From the NCBI GenBank assembly GCA_964387885.1, contig CAYLYZ010000018.1:1-64000 (forward strand): DNA of 64,000 bases. Direction: 5' to 3'. The position numbers and the translations under genes were made by a program. The notes below the pieces were generated by a model, which ran no database searches, had not been told where the DNA came from, and saw only the letters and a list, made by a program, of their open reading frames with translations. Positions 27,598 to 36,779 of this stretch are shown here, piece by piece (the stretch's first letter is position 1; the number at the start of each line of letters is the position of its first letter). The DNA is from JABGPL01 sp964387885 (GTDB lineage Bacteria > Electryoneota > AABM5-125-24 > Hatepunaeales > Hatepunaeaceae).

Positions 27598-28014
27598 TCA
27601 ATCAATGTATGACGCAACCCTTAGCCTATTTAGCGCACGTGACAGTGCCAATTGACATCTTAAAACGTCCAAACCATCGGTTTTTTCCTGCAATCGTTTG
27701 GACGCTCGTTCACGTGCTGCCTTTGCTCGTTCCAGATCAATCTGCTCAGCAGGTTCAGCTGTTTCGGCAAGGACTATTACTCGACTCCCAAGAACTTCGA
27801 CGAATCCACCAGAGGTTGCCCAGAATTTCTGCCCTTCCTTGGTATCAATTTCGATCTCACCGGTCTTGATTGTCGTAATAAACGGCAAATGGTCGGCGAG
27901 AACTCCAAAATAACCTTCAGCTCCCGGTGCTCGCATATGACGAATGTTAAACTCCTCACGTGTACCTGAGGGAGTAACAATGGTCATGTCGAAATATTCA
28001 TTAGAATCAGCCAA
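27598..28014 (-). CDS. atpC: ATP synthase F1 epsilon subunit
   Basis: Central-stalk epsilon subunit. The protein has the beta-sandwich (MTIVTPSGTREEFNIRHMRAPGAEGYFGVLADHLPF) and the C-terminal helical hairpin (about 100-138). I start at TTG 28014: GAGGAG is 10 bases upstream, the product is 138 residues as in the family, and TTGGCTGA gives an 8-base overlap with the atpD stop. A nearby ATG giving MRSNRKLAD would lengthen it by six residues. Last gene of the atp operon. Confidence 0.92.
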   Translation of the reverse strand: MADSNEYFDMTIVTPSGTREEFNIRHMRAPGAEGYFGVLADHLPFITTIKTGEIEIDTKEGQKFWATSGGFVEVLGSRVIVLAETAEPAEQIDLERAKAARERASKRLQEKTDGLDVLRCQLALSRALNRLRVASYID

Positions 28015-29479
28015 CTTTCTGTTGCTCCTCATGACGTTCAATAACGTCTTCGATCTTGCCAGCCATATAGAAGGCCTGCTCTGAAATGTGATCGAGTTCG
28101 CCATTGGCGATCATTTTGAAGCCCCGGATAGAGTCTTTGAGTGATACATAGACTCCCGATCGGCCGGTGAACGCTTCTGCAACGTTAAATGGTTGCGACA
28201 AGAACTTTTGAATCCTGCGAGCTCGATTCACGACTGTACGGTCTTCATCAGATAACTCATCCATACCGAGAATCGCAATAATGTCCTGAAGATTCTTATA
28301 TCGCTGAAGAATCTCCTGGCACTGCTTGGCAGTGTTGTAATGCTCATCACCGACAACGTTGGGATCCATAATACGTGATGTTGAATCGAGAGGATCAACT
28401 GCTGGATATATTCCCTGTTCAACCTGCTGTCTTGATAGCACTGTTGTGGCATCAAGGTGGGCAAATGTTGTCGCAGGAGCGGGATCGGTCAAGTCATCTG
28501 CCGGAACGTATACAGCCTGTACGGATGTAATTGATCCTTTGTTCGTCGATGTGATTCGTTCCTGCAAAGCACCCATTTCCGTTGATAACGTCGGTTGATA
28601 ACCAACTGCAGAAGGCATACGACCGAGAAGAGCCGATACCTCACTACCTGCCTGTGTGAAGCGGAAGATGTTATCTACAAAGAACAACACGTCCTTTCCT
28701 TCCATATCACGGAAATATTCTGCGAGTGTCACACCTGTAAGTGCGATTCTTGCGCGGCAGCCTGGAGGCTCATTCATCTGACCGAATGACATAGCGACCT
28801 TCGAGGTTTTCAACGCCTCGTGATCGATCTTTGTAAGATCAAATGTGTCATGATCGAAATCTTTTCCGTAGTTCACAACACCGGATTCAGCCATCTCACG
28901 AAGCAGGTCATTACCCTCACGGGTACGCTCACCAACTCCTGAAAATACTGAAATACCGCCATGCTGTTTTGCGATATTGTTGATCAACTCCATCACAATA
29001 ACGGTTTTACCAACACCAGCACCGCCAAATAGTCCAACCTTACCACCCTTCGCAATCGGCTGAATCAGGTCGATAACCTTGATACCGGTTTCCAGAATTT
29101 CACTGGAAGTATCAAGGTCCACCAAAGCCGGTGACGGGCGGTGAATTGGGAAATGAGTATCCGATTCAATGGGACCAAGTCCGTCAATGGGTTCACCGAC
29201 AACATTGATCAGGCGTCCGAGTGATGCAGGACCAACAGGGATATTAATTGGTTGGCCACTGTCAACCACTTTTGCCCCACGCTGCAGTCCGTCTGTTGTA
29301 TCCATTGCAACTGTCCGAACCATCCTGCCACCAAGATGCTGTTGCACCTCAAGGGTCAATGCCCCAGTGTCCCCGCGATCAATGTGCAGAGCACTGTAAA
29401 GTGACGGCAATTCCCCTTCCGGAAACGCAACGTCGACAACGACCCCGATAATTTGCTTGACAATTCCTTCTTTAGCCAT
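28007..29479 (-). CDS. atpD: ATP synthase F1 beta subunit (catalytic)
   Basis: Catalytic subunit for ATP synthesis. The 490 residues have Walker A GGAGVGKT, the catalytic-Glu segment GVGERTREGNDLL, Walker B region LFFVDNIFRFTQAGSEVSALLGRMPSAVGYQPTL in part, and the DELSDEDR lever segment. The family motif MNEPPGARAR reads MNEPPGCRAR here. About 20 residues longer than E. coli beta, mainly by a short insert near residues 205-225. It follows the lipoprotein gene, not atpG directly. Confidence 0.98.
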   Translation of the reverse strand: MAKEGIVKQIIGVVVDVAFPEGELPSLYSALHIDRGDTGALTLEVQQHLGGRMVRTVAMDTTDGLQRGAKVVDSGQPINIPVGPASLGRLINVVGEPIDGLGPIESDTHFPIHRPSPALVDLDTSSEILETGIKVIDLIQPIAKGGKVGLFGGAGVGKTVIVMELINNIAKQHGGISVFSGVGERTREGNDLLREMAESGVVNYGKDFDHDTFDLTKIDHEALKTSKVAMSFGQMNEPPGCRARIALTGVTLAEYFRDMEGKDVLFFVDNIFRFTQAGSEVSALLGRMPSAVGYQPTLSTEMGALQERITSTNKGSITSVQAVYVPADDLTDPAPATTFAHLDATTVLSRQQVEQGIYPAVDPLDSTSRIMDPNVVGDEHYNTAKQCQEILQRYKNLQDIIAILGMDELSDEDRTVVNRARRIQKFLSQPFNVAEAFTGRSGVYVSLKDSIRGFKMIANGELDHISEQAFYMAGKIEDVIERHEEQQKVG

Positions 29480-29526
29480 AGCTCTGAAGTTATTTATTTA
29501 ATCTTTTTGAAAATTACGATTTAAGA

Positions 29527-30039
29527 TCAGTTTTTAAATGTGATTAAACTGATCATCTTTTTAAAATCTGTCTCATGGACAACAAACATATCTTCATTAG
29601 AGATTGCCTTAATCTCGAGGGTAAACCTATGCCCAAGGAATTTTGCCGACATACCTTGCATCGGCTCTTTTCCCTTGACAAATTCAGTTTTTATGAAGCG
29701 TCCTTCCAGATTTTTTGCGCTTATTGTGCCCTTCTCTAAGATGACATAATCGTCGTAGATTACTGCATCATTACCACCATCAAGAAATCGCAGATATATC
29801 TCCGAAGACCCTACATCGGGAGATACCGCCTGAGCGGTTACGGTGATTTCAGAAAACCTGTCATCCGGCAAGTTAGCTATGAGGTGATCACTACTTCCAT
29901 CGCAACGGTCAAGTATCTCCCAATTTTCCGGGAAATTCATCTTGTAACCGAAGCTGTCACTTTTGAAAGTGTAATCTCCCCAGGAGCCACAACCACCAAG
30001 TACGAACAACAATACCATCAGGAATGCGAATCGTTTCAT
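29527..30039 (-). CDS. Lipoprotein of unknown function inside the atp operon
   Basis: A 170-residue predicted lipoprotein: signal FAFLMVLLFVLGGC with lipobox LGGC (Cys about residue 17). The mature part YTFKSDSFGYKMNFPENWEILDR resembles the opening strand of PsbP-like or DUF1795-like folds, which commonly begin with FxYxxxFPxxW. No catalytic site visible. It sits between atpG (32 bases upstream) and atpD (47 bases downstream), same strand, so it is probably co-transcribed with ATP synthase. This is not a usual member of the operon. Confidence 0.83.
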   Translation of the reverse strand: MKRFAFLMVLLFVLGGCGSWGDYTFKSDSFGYKMNFPENWEILDRCDGSSDHLIANLPDDRFSEITVTAQAVSPDVGSSEIYLRFLDGGNDAVIYDDYVILEKGTISAKNLEGRFIKTEFVKGKEPMQGMSAKFLGHRFTLEIKAISNEDMFVVHETDFKKMISLITFKN

Positions 30040-30071
30040 AGTAGCCTCAAGATAATTCTCGTAAATACCAT

Positions 30072-30929
30072 TTACTTAAGCCCCTCGGCTCCTCCGACGA
30101 TCTCGGACAACTCCTTTGTGATTGCAGCCTGACGGGCTTTATTAAATTGCAATGTAAGTGAATTCACCAGGTCATCGGCATTCTTCGTTGCATTCTCCAT
30201 AGCAGCCATTCGGGCAGCCTGTTCAGATGCAAACGACTCGAGAAGAACCTGCCAGAGTTCAATATTCACGAAACGCGGAAGTAATTCCTGCAGCACTCCG
30301 GCTGCATCCGGTTCATAGATATACTCCACTGGTGACCAGGTAGTCATTCCAACTTCAGGCTCAATAGGTAATAATTGTCGACAGATAATGTTCTGCTGCA
30401 TTGCATTCTTGAACTCATTGAAAACAATATAGAACTTATCGAAATTGCCTTCGACATACTGTTCAACAATAGACGTACCTACTGCAATCGCCTGATTGAA
30501 ACTCAATTCCTGGAATACACCCGGGAAATACCGGTAAATCGGCACTTCGCGCTTATTGAAAAAATCCTGCCCTTTCTTGCCGAGAGTAATCAGCTCAATC
30601 TCTTTGCCCGATAACTCATTCATTAATGCCTGAGTTCGTCTGCAAATTACTGCGTTAAATCCACCGGCTAACCCACGATCTGACGTGACACAAACAACAC
30701 CGATCTTCTCAGCTTCACGCCTGGCGAGAAGCGGGTGTCGGTCTCTGTCAGAATGAGCAGCAAGTGAGGCAATTAACTCGCGCAGCTTCCACGAATACGG
30801 ACGAGCCTTTTCCATATTTTCCTGAGCCCGTCGCATATTGGCAGCAGCCACCATTTTCATCGCACGCGTAATTTGCCGGGTGTTTGAAATCCCGACTATT
30901 CTTTGGCGTATATGCTTAAGTGATGCCAT
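30072..30929 (-). CDS. atpG: ATP synthase F1 gamma subunit
   Basis: Rotor shaft of F1. The 285 residues carry the N-terminal coiled-coil strand MASLKHIRQRIVGISNTRQITRAMKMVAAA in shorter form, the Rossmann-like middle with VTSDRGLAGGFNAVI, and the C-terminal helix (ENATKNADDLVNSLTLQFNKARQAAITKELSEI). Full length. Downstream of atpA by about 95 bases. Confidence 0.97.
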   Translation of the reverse strand: MASLKHIRQRIVGISNTRQITRAMKMVAAANMRRAQENMEKARPYSWKLRELIASLAAHSDRDRHPLLARREAEKIGVVCVTSDRGLAGGFNAVICRRTQALMNELSGKEIELITLGKKGQDFFNKREVPIYRYFPGVFQELSFNQAIAVGTSIVEQYVEGNFDKFYIVFNEFKNAMQQNIICRQLLPIEPEVGMTTWSPVEYIYEPDAAGVLQELLPRFVNIELWQVLLESFASEQAARMAAMENATKNADDLVNSLTLQFNKARQAAITKELSEIVGGAEGLK

Positions 30930-31023
30930 GTTCCGATCTTTGTAAATCAGTCAAGTGACTGATAACACTTGTCTTTATAAGGTTTGCCCCGTCTAACGAG
31001 AGAATTCAAACCTACATATATGG

Positions 31024-32544
31024 TTAAGCGGCAATCGTTGTTTTGAACGCCGTTGTGAACTGTTCGCAAACCTTGGCCAGGCGGGTTTCCAGATCGTCAT
31101 CAATTTTCTTTCGATCAAGGATGTCTTTCAAAATATCTTTGTGAAGATCTTTGATCTGGTTGACAAACTCGTCTTCGCAACGTTTGATCTCAGCCATCGG
31201 GACCTCATCAAGATATCCCTTTGAGGCGAGGAACAGTAGTGCAACTTGCTCTTCGAATGCCATCGGTTTATATTGCCCCTGCTTCAACACCTCGGTCAAT
31301 CTCTCACCACGAGTTAACTGACGTTGTGTTGCTTTATCGAGGTCAGAACCGAACTGTGCAAACGCTTGAAGCTCACGATATTGTGACAAATCGAGCCTCA
31401 ACGTTCCTGCAACCTGGCGCATCCCTTTATACTGGGCATTACCACCGACACGCGAAACCGAAATACCGACGTTGATAGCAGGCCTGACACCTGCATAAAA
31501 CAGCTCAGGCTCAAGATATATCTGACCATCGGTAATTGAGATGATATTAGTTGGAATATATGCCGAAACATCACCCATTTGCGTTTCGATAATCGGCAGA
31601 GCCGTCAGCGAACCGCCGCCAAGTTCATTGGACACCTTAGCGCTACGCTCAAGAAGACGTGAGTGAACGTTAAAGATATCACCGGGATATGCCTCACGTC
31701 CGGGTGGACGTCTTAGAAGCAATGATAACTGGCGATAAGCCCAGGCATGTTTCGTCAAATCATCATAAATGATGAGCGCATGTTTTCCATTGTCGCGGAA
31801 GTATTCACCCATAGCAGCGCCTGCAAATGGTGCGAGGAACTGGATTGGTGCAGATTCAACTGCAGTGGAGGAAATGACGATGGTATGTTCCATAGCACCA
31901 TTATCCTCCAAAGTCTTTACGACCTTGGCAATCGTTGAACCTTTCTGTCCGATAGCGACATAAATACACGCTACATCCTGACCAATCTGATTGATAATCG
32001 TATCAACCCCGATCGCGGTCTTACCGACCTGACGATCACCCAATATCAATTCGCGCTGTCCTCGACCGATTGGAATCATCGAGTCAATTGCTTTGATACC
32101 GGTCATGAGAGGCTCTTTCACGGGTTGGCGTAAAACCACACCGGGAGCTTTTGTCTCAACGGGAAGTGATTGCGATGCGTTTATGGGACCTTTGCCATCG
32201 AGAGGCATTCCGAGCGGGTTTACAACACGCCCCAGCAACTCTTCTCCGACAGGTACCTCAACTACGCGACCGGTGCGCTTTACTTCGTCACCTTCACGAA
32301 TCAGCTTGTCTTCACCGAACAGAGCGACACCAACGTTATCCTCTTCGAGGTTAAGCGCCATGCCGAACACCTGGTTCGGGAATTCTATCAATTCGCTGGC
32401 CATGCAGTTTTCAAGCCCATAAACACGAGCAATCCCGTCCCCGACTTGAATGACCTCTCCCACTTCAGCCATATCGGAACGGGCTTCGTAGCCCTCGATT
32501 TGCTGTTTTATTATTCGAGTTATTTCTTCGGGTCTTATCTGCAT
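31024..32544 (-). CDS. atpA: ATP synthase F1 alpha subunit
   Basis: Regulatory nucleotide-binding subunit of F1. The 506 residues show Walker A GDRQVGKT, the IYVAIGQKGSTIAK strand, ALIIYDDLTKHAWAYRQLSLLLRRPPGREAYPGDIF region in standard order, and SVSRVGGNAQ with the arginine finger. Normal start MQIRPEEITRIIKQQI. It lies between atpH and atpG. Confidence 0.98.
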   Translation of the reverse strand: MQIRPEEITRIIKQQIEGYEARSDMAEVGEVIQVGDGIARVYGLENCMASELIEFPNQVFGMALNLEEDNVGVALFGEDKLIREGDEVKRTGRVVEVPVGEELLGRVVNPLGMPLDGKGPINASQSLPVETKAPGVVLRQPVKEPLMTGIKAIDSMIPIGRGQRELILGDRQVGKTAIGVDTIINQIGQDVACIYVAIGQKGSTIAKVVKTLEDNGAMEHTIVISSTAVESAPIQFLAPFAGAAMGEYFRDNGKHALIIYDDLTKHAWAYRQLSLLLRRPPGREAYPGDIFNVHSRLLERSAKVSNELGGGSLTALPIIETQMGDVSAYIPTNIISITDGQIYLEPELFYAGVRPAINVGISVSRVGGNAQYKGMRQVAGTLRLDLSQYRELQAFAQFGSDLDKATQRQLTRGERLTEVLKQGQYKPMAFEEQVALLFLASKGYLDEVPMAEIKRCEDEFVNQIKDLHKDILKDILDRKKIDDDLETRLAKVCEQFTTAFKTTIAA

Positions 32545-32584
32545 CTGGTTTTTCTCCAGCTCTGGCTATGTAATTCCGTGCTCA

Positions 32585-33118
32585 TTATCCTGCCAAAATT
32601 TCCTTTAAATTCTCCAAGCGGCTTTTAACACTTGCATCGATAACCATATTGCCAACCTGAATTCTTAAACCTCCGATAAGCTCCGGTGTAACCCGGTTTT
32701 CAAGGATGAGTTTCTTGCTGAATCGCTTTTCAAGCGATTCCTTTATCTCACACATTGTCTCATCATCGAGTTCAATTGCAGATTGAATGGTTCCATTAAG
32801 AATTCCCTTTGCGGTGTCGATCATGTCCTGAAAGATTTGATAGGCTTCACTAAGAATTTCAGTGCGGTTTTTATCAATAACCACACGAATGAAATTCAAA
32901 GAGTATTCCGATATCTCCGTGAACAAACCCTCAATCGCGACCTTTTTGGCGCGTTTCGGGGATGACGGATCATTCAGGAACGATGTTAACTCAGGCGAAT
33001 TCGAGAGAGTATCGTCTAAAAGCTTAAGATCCCCTGAGATTGTATCGAGTACGTCCTTCTCCTGTGCTACCTCGAACAGGGATTGGACGTAACGCCGGGC
33101 TAAGCCTCCACCGATCAA
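32585..33118 (-). CDS. atpH: ATP synthase F1 delta subunit
   Basis: Peripheral-stalk delta/OSCP subunit joining b to the top of F1. The 177 residues begin LARRYVQSLFEVAQEKDVLD, typical for OSCP, and end RVTPELIGGLRIQVGNMVIDASVKSRLENL in family form. ATGA overlap with atpF. Confidence 0.96.
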   Translation of the reverse strand: MIGGGLARRYVQSLFEVAQEKDVLDTISGDLKLLDDTLSNSPELTSFLNDPSSPKRAKKVAIEGLFTEISEYSLNFIRVVIDKNRTEILSEAYQIFQDMIDTAKGILNGTIQSAIELDDETMCEIKESLEKRFSKKLILENRVTPELIGGLRIQVGNMVIDASVKSRLENLKEILAG

Positions 33119-33597
33119 TTCGGGTTCTCCTTAAGGCTGTCGAGAATCAATTGCTTGTGATCCTCTGAGTCAAGTGTTTTGCCGATTACTTTCCGAGCGG
33201 AATCCACTACAAGGTTCGCAACCTCAGCTCTAATCTGATTAATTGCGTCCTGTCCCTCCAGTTCGATTTGCTTGCGAGCACGATCAATCTGACCTTCCGC
33301 TTCAGCCTTCGACTTGGCGAGAAGATCCTCTCGTACCCGGTCAGCATCCCGACGAGCATCTGCAATCATTTTCTGAGCCTCTGCCTGAGATTCAGTCAAT
33401 TGTCGCTTATACTCTTCCAGAGCTTTTTCCGCTTCCACTCGGGCGGCTTCGGCGGCTTGGATATTGTCCTTAATTCCCTTTTCCCGTGCATCAAGTGCCT
33501 GGATTATCGGACCCCAGGCAACTTTCTTGAGGATTATCAGAAAAAGAACAAAGGAGATGATGGTCCAGAGCATGAGACCTGGATGTAAATCCATCAT
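33115..33597 (-). CDS. atpF: ATP synthase Fo b subunit
   Basis: Peripheral-stalk b subunit. 160 residues: one N-terminal membrane helix (LMLWTIISFVLFLIILKKVAW, then GPIIQALDAREKGI) followed by a long charged coiled coil. Overlaps atpH by 4 bases. A 137-base gap separates it from atpE and holds a CCGTAC..GTACGG hairpin. Confidence 0.96.
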   Translation of the reverse strand: MMDLHPGLMLWTIISFVLFLIILKKVAWGPIIQALDAREKGIKDNIQAAEAARVEAEKALEEYKRQLTESQAEAQKMIADARRDADRVREDLLAKSKAEAEGQIDRARKQIELEGQDAINQIRAEVANLVVDSARKVIGKTLDSEDHKQLILDSLKENPN

Positions 33598-33734
33598 AAC
33601 GGCATACCTATAAGGTAGTTATGGAACTATCGTGCTTTCTGCTTAATGCAGGAAACACATTTATCCGTACACAATTTGGTACGGAACGAAATCTACTAAA
33701 TACTATGTAATGCTTAATCTGTAATCTTGCTAAA

Positions 33735-33986
33735 TTAGGCTTTCAAGTTGAGCAAGAGACACACAACCGCGGAAAGAAGGGCGATACCTTCGATAAGTGC
33801 CGCGGAGATAAGCATAGCAGTCTGAATCTTAGCAGTCGCTTCCGGCTGGCGAGCAATACCTTCCATTGCGCTGCCACCAATACGACCAATACCCAAGCCT
33901 GCTCCAATTGTTACCAGACCGGCACCGATACCGGCCGAAAGGTGAGCATAAGCGTTTGCGCCCAATTCTGCTAAAAATGCGAGCAT
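33735..33986 (-). CDS. atpE: ATP synthase Fo c subunit
   Basis: Rotor-ring c subunit, 83 residues, two membrane helices joined by the polar loop RQPEA. The ion-binding Glu lies in helix 2 in ALIEGIALL. The residue after the Glu is Gly, and helix 1 (GAGLVTIGAGLGIGRIG) lacks the Gln seen in Na+-binding rings, so H+ coupling is more likely (inference). Confidence 0.97.
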   Translation of the reverse strand: MLAFLAELGANAYAHLSAGIGAGLVTIGAGLGIGRIGGSAMEGIARQPEATAKIQTAMLISAALIEGIALLSAVVCLLLNLKA

Positions 33987-34107
33987 TTGTTTACAACCTC
34001 CGGTGAACTGAAATTACTGTTGTTGAATCTATTGCCGCAAAAAAACAGCGGCGTACTATTTATTTATATTTCTAAATCTATCTAAAAACGTCCTGTTCTC
34101 TAAACTC

Positions 34108-35148
34108 TTAGTGACTTGGATGAAGTGTCAGAGAAACGAACAATGTAGTCAAAATTGTGAAAATGAACGCCTGTAAATGCGCCACAAAGAGCTCAAGAAT
34201 CGAAATGAACAAAATACCGGCCATTGGTGCCGGTGCGATAATAAAGCTCTTGCCGACAATGATAAGCAACAGCAGCACGATTAGCGCTGCATGCCCAGCG
34301 ACCATATTGGCGAACAAACGAATACACAATGCGAACGGTTTGGCAATAATCCCGACAAACTCAATGGGAATCATAATTATCAGAAGCGGCCAGGGAAGTC
34401 CAGAAGGAACTAAAGCTGTTCTGAAATGCTTGAAAAATCCGAACTTGGCAACACCCGCACCCTGTATCACACACAGGGCTATTATCGCTAATCCTGCCGT
34501 AACATTCACATTTGCCGTCGCACCATGCCCAAACGGAATTAAGCCCGCGAGGTTCAATATTAATATGAAAAAGAACAGCGTCAGGAAAAACGGGAGGAAC
34601 TTGCGTCCATCCTTCTCACCGAGATTCGGATATACAACCTCGTCCCGGATAAACAAAACGTAAACCTCAAGCAGATGGGCAAACCTGTTTCTCAGTAACT
34701 TGCCACCTCGGAAGTTAATTGCAAATGCGAGTACCAGTAAAAAGCCACCCAGAAACATGAAAATGACCGGTTTCTTGACCGTCATGTCGATTCCGAACAG
34801 GTTGAATTGTAAACCTGCTACGTGAATCTCTTTCCATGTCCAACCATGAGAAGTCTTTTCGAGTATGGGAAGTTCGTGAGTTTCGGTGTTGACGAGGTGA
34901 TGCATAACTGTTTCACCCATGTCGAATTCACCGGAATGTCCACCCTCAGATCCATGACCTTTTGTAGCGTGACTGTCATGACTGCTTGCAGGTGTTTTGT
35001 GACCCTTAGAATGTGAGTCGTGACTGGATCCGGTAGAAGGTCCGGATGCCTGAATTGCTGTTAACGGTAGAAAGACAATCAAACAAGCCAAACACGCTAA
35101 AAGCAGAATTCTGTTGTTGTGATTTTGAAATGTAGAGTTTTTTATCAT
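34108..35148 (-). CDS. atpB: ATP synthase Fo a subunit with His-rich N-terminal segment
   Basis: Static half-channel subunit of Fo. About 346 residues from ATG 35148. There is a cleavable-looking signal (RILLLACLACLIVFLPLTAIQA), then a His-rich segment at about 41-71 with two SSHDSH copies and other histidines. The normal a-subunit body follows, with five or six helices; the essential Arg lies in CIRLFANMVAGHA. Long exported N-termini occur in Bacteroidetes a subunits, but the His-rich repeat is notable. Between atpE and the atpI-like gene. Confidence 0.95.
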   Translation of the reverse strand: MIKNSTFQNHNNRILLLACLACLIVFLPLTAIQASGPSTGSSHDSHSKGHKTPASSHDSHATKGHGSEGGHSGEFDMGETVMHHLVNTETHELPILEKTSHGWTWKEIHVAGLQFNLFGIDMTVKKPVIFMFLGGFLLVLAFAINFRGGKLLRNRFAHLLEVYVLFIRDEVVYPNLGEKDGRKFLPFFLTLFFFILILNLAGLIPFGHGATANVNVTAGLAIIALCVIQGAGVAKFGFFKHFRTALVPSGLPWPLLIIMIPIEFVGIIAKPFALCIRLFANMVAGHAALIVLLLLIIVGKSFIIAPAPMAGILFISILELFVAHLQAFIFTILTTLFVSLTLHPSH

Positions 35149-35170
35149 GTTCAAAACTGGTGCTGCTTTG

Positions 35171-35527
35171 TTAACCTCTCTTGCCCCAGAAGTAGATTGC
35201 CTCGAAAATCTGTAGGATAATCATAAATCCAACGCTACTGAAGGCAAATCCATTAATTTCCAAACCGAATTTTGTGACACCTAACCATATGCCACCCAAC
35301 AATATTAAGAGCTTGAAAAAAAAGCCTATAACGAAAACCCCGTACAACCACTCCGTGGATTTCTTACCGAGTCCCCAATTTAACGTGATAAACACCGGTA
35401 AAAAGGCTAACAGTGCTAAAAGTATACCTGTTGCCTTATCCGGTGTGATATAAGAATTGCCGATAAATCCCATCCAGACCAGAAATATCAACAACCCGGA
35501 AATAAGAACCCAAAAACTCTTAGTCAT
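35171..35527 (-). CDS. AtpI-like four-helix membrane protein
   Basis: A 118-residue protein with four predicted membrane helices (about 7-25, 33-52, 62-84, 93-112). It fits the place and topology of AtpI-type proteins that aid c-ring assembly in atp operons, but shows no strong sequence signature. It lies 22 bases before atpB and 3 bases after the atpZ-like gene. Confidence 0.75.
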   Translation of the reverse strand: MTKSFWVLISGLLIFLVWMGFIGNSYITPDKATGILLALLAFLPVFITLNWGLGKKSTEWLYGVFVIGFFFKLLILLGGIWLGVTKFGLEINGFAFSSVGFMIILQIFEAIYFWGKRG

Positions 35528-35530
35528 CTG

Positions 35531-35782
35531 TTACGCTTCGCTTTCATCCTCAGGCTTTTCCTCTGCTTCCAGATCCTGACCTATTTGCTTTAAAGCACGA
35601 ATAAGGTATATGAATCCGGAAACTGCACCGATAACTGTTCCTAAAATGGTCAGAAGAGGAACGGTGCCAATCTTCCCATCAAGCCAATATCCACCAAAGA
35701 ACCAAATCAGTATGTTAGCCGCGAAGGTGAAGCCAAGGTTTGAGTACCTGAATACTCCTGACCACTGTTCTCCGTACGGCAT
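35531..35782 (-). CDS. AtpZ/AtpI family membrane protein
   Basis: An 83-residue protein from ATG 35782 (MPYGEQWSGVFRYSNLGFTF). Two membrane helices and the motif FGGYWLDGKIGTVPLLTILGTVIG-like (GYWLDxKxGTxP) are the AtpZ/AtpI signature. The acidic tail is EEKPEDESEA. AtpZ is associated with Mg2+/ATP synthase assembly. First gene of the atp operon. The open frame extends upstream into repeat DNA and was trimmed. Confidence 0.85.
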   Translation of the reverse strand: MPYGEQWSGVFRYSNLGFTFAANILIWFFGGYWLDGKIGTVPLLTILGTVIGAVSGFIYLIRALKQIGQDLEAEEKPEDESEA

Positions 35783-35923
35783 ATTTTTTCCATGCAGATT
35801 TTGTGAAAAAATGAATATGTCAAAACAAACCGGTAGACGATTTAACTTGCAGTTCAAAAGAGTCTGTTCGAGTGCCATCAGGCGTCCTCGAGACCTTTGA
35901 AATATCCAAATCTTGTGAAAACA

Positions 35924-35994
35924 CGTCGTTCCCGCGAAGGCGGGAACCCAGAATACATAAGAACTTACTGGATTCCCGCCTGCGCGGGAATGAC
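35924..35994. repeat. REPIN-like inverted pair of GTTCCCGCG/CGCGGGAA palindromes
   Basis: Two GC-rich palindromes in opposite orientation (CGTCGTTCCCGCGAAGGCGG.. at 35924-35951 and CTGGATTCCCGCCTGCGCGG.. at 35968-35994) separated by 16 AT-rich bases. The same composite, with the same order and spacer size, is found at 58386-58455. It sits upstream of the atp operon. Confidence 0.85.
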
Positions 35995-36010
35995 AAGTTC
36001 TGGAACTGGT

Positions 36011-36412
36011 TTAATCTTCCGATAAAATGATCTGCGAGGTCGGACCGGACTGAGCCGGTTTATCACCCCTCATATCACTATTGCCGTTAAACACAGCCCC
36101 TTCTTCAATAACCAGTCGATTGGCTTTGAGGTCTCCGTCTAAAACAGAATTAGACTCAAGGACAATCTTCCCGCTGGCATTCAGGCTTCCGTCCACCCTT
36201 CCACCAACCACAATGTCTCTGGCAGAAATGTTACCGCTGATATTTCCTTCTGAGCCGATCGTTACAGTATCGGCAGCTTCTAACTCTCCCTTAACTCTAC
36301 CATCAATGCGCATCGAGGCCTTAACCTTCAACTGACCTTCAAGCTCAGCATCCTGCCCAATAATGGTTGAAAGTTCCCCCGAAGAGTTACCGTATGATTT
36401 CTGTCTGGACAC
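36011..36412 (-). CDS. Bactofilin
   Basis: Cytoskeletal polymer-forming protein. The 133 residues have the central bactofilin beta-helix: repeated hydrophobic turns STIIGQDAELEGQLKVKAS, MRIDGRVKGELEAADTVTIG, GNISGNISARDIVVGGRVDG, KIVLESNSVLDGDL, RLVIEEGAVFNG, with disordered ends. Typical length. An M23 peptidase gene lies upstream on the same strand, the usual bactofilin partner for local peptidoglycan remodelling. Confidence 0.95.
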   Translation of the reverse strand: MSRQKSYGNSSGELSTIIGQDAELEGQLKVKASMRIDGRVKGELEAADTVTIGSEGNISGNISARDIVVGGRVDGSLNASGKIVLESNSVLDGDLKANRLVIEEGAVFNGNSDMRGDKPAQSGPTSQIILSED

Positions 36413-36779
36413 TTATTTTTTACCGGTTGTTACCTGCTAAAAAAATTAGTCCCGTTGAAAAAAAATATCTGATAATGCTGTTAAACCACAAATAATGTGT
36501 TTTTCAGCCTTTAAGAACCCGCTCCGGACATTTTCAACTGAAACTAATTAGAAGAATAATCTAATGATTGCCAGACAGATAAACAAGCTCAAGTGAGCAT
36601 TTGTGAACTTTTTTACAAAAAATTATATGTAAAAATGACTCTGATCATTGCTGTCTGTTTAAGGAAGTTCAAGGGGTGAGTGTTAGCCTATGTTTTCTAT
36701 CATTTTGCACAAAAGTTTAGATCGTCCCTGCATTATAGAATTAATAATATATACCTTCTCACTCACTTAAAATCCAAAT
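36413..36779. other. Intergenic gap between M23 peptidase and bactofilin
   Basis: 367 AT-rich bases with no plausible gene. A weak minus-strand TTGTTT-N17-TAGATT promoter for the bactofilin can be drawn. No terminator-quality hairpin was seen. Confidence 0.5.
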
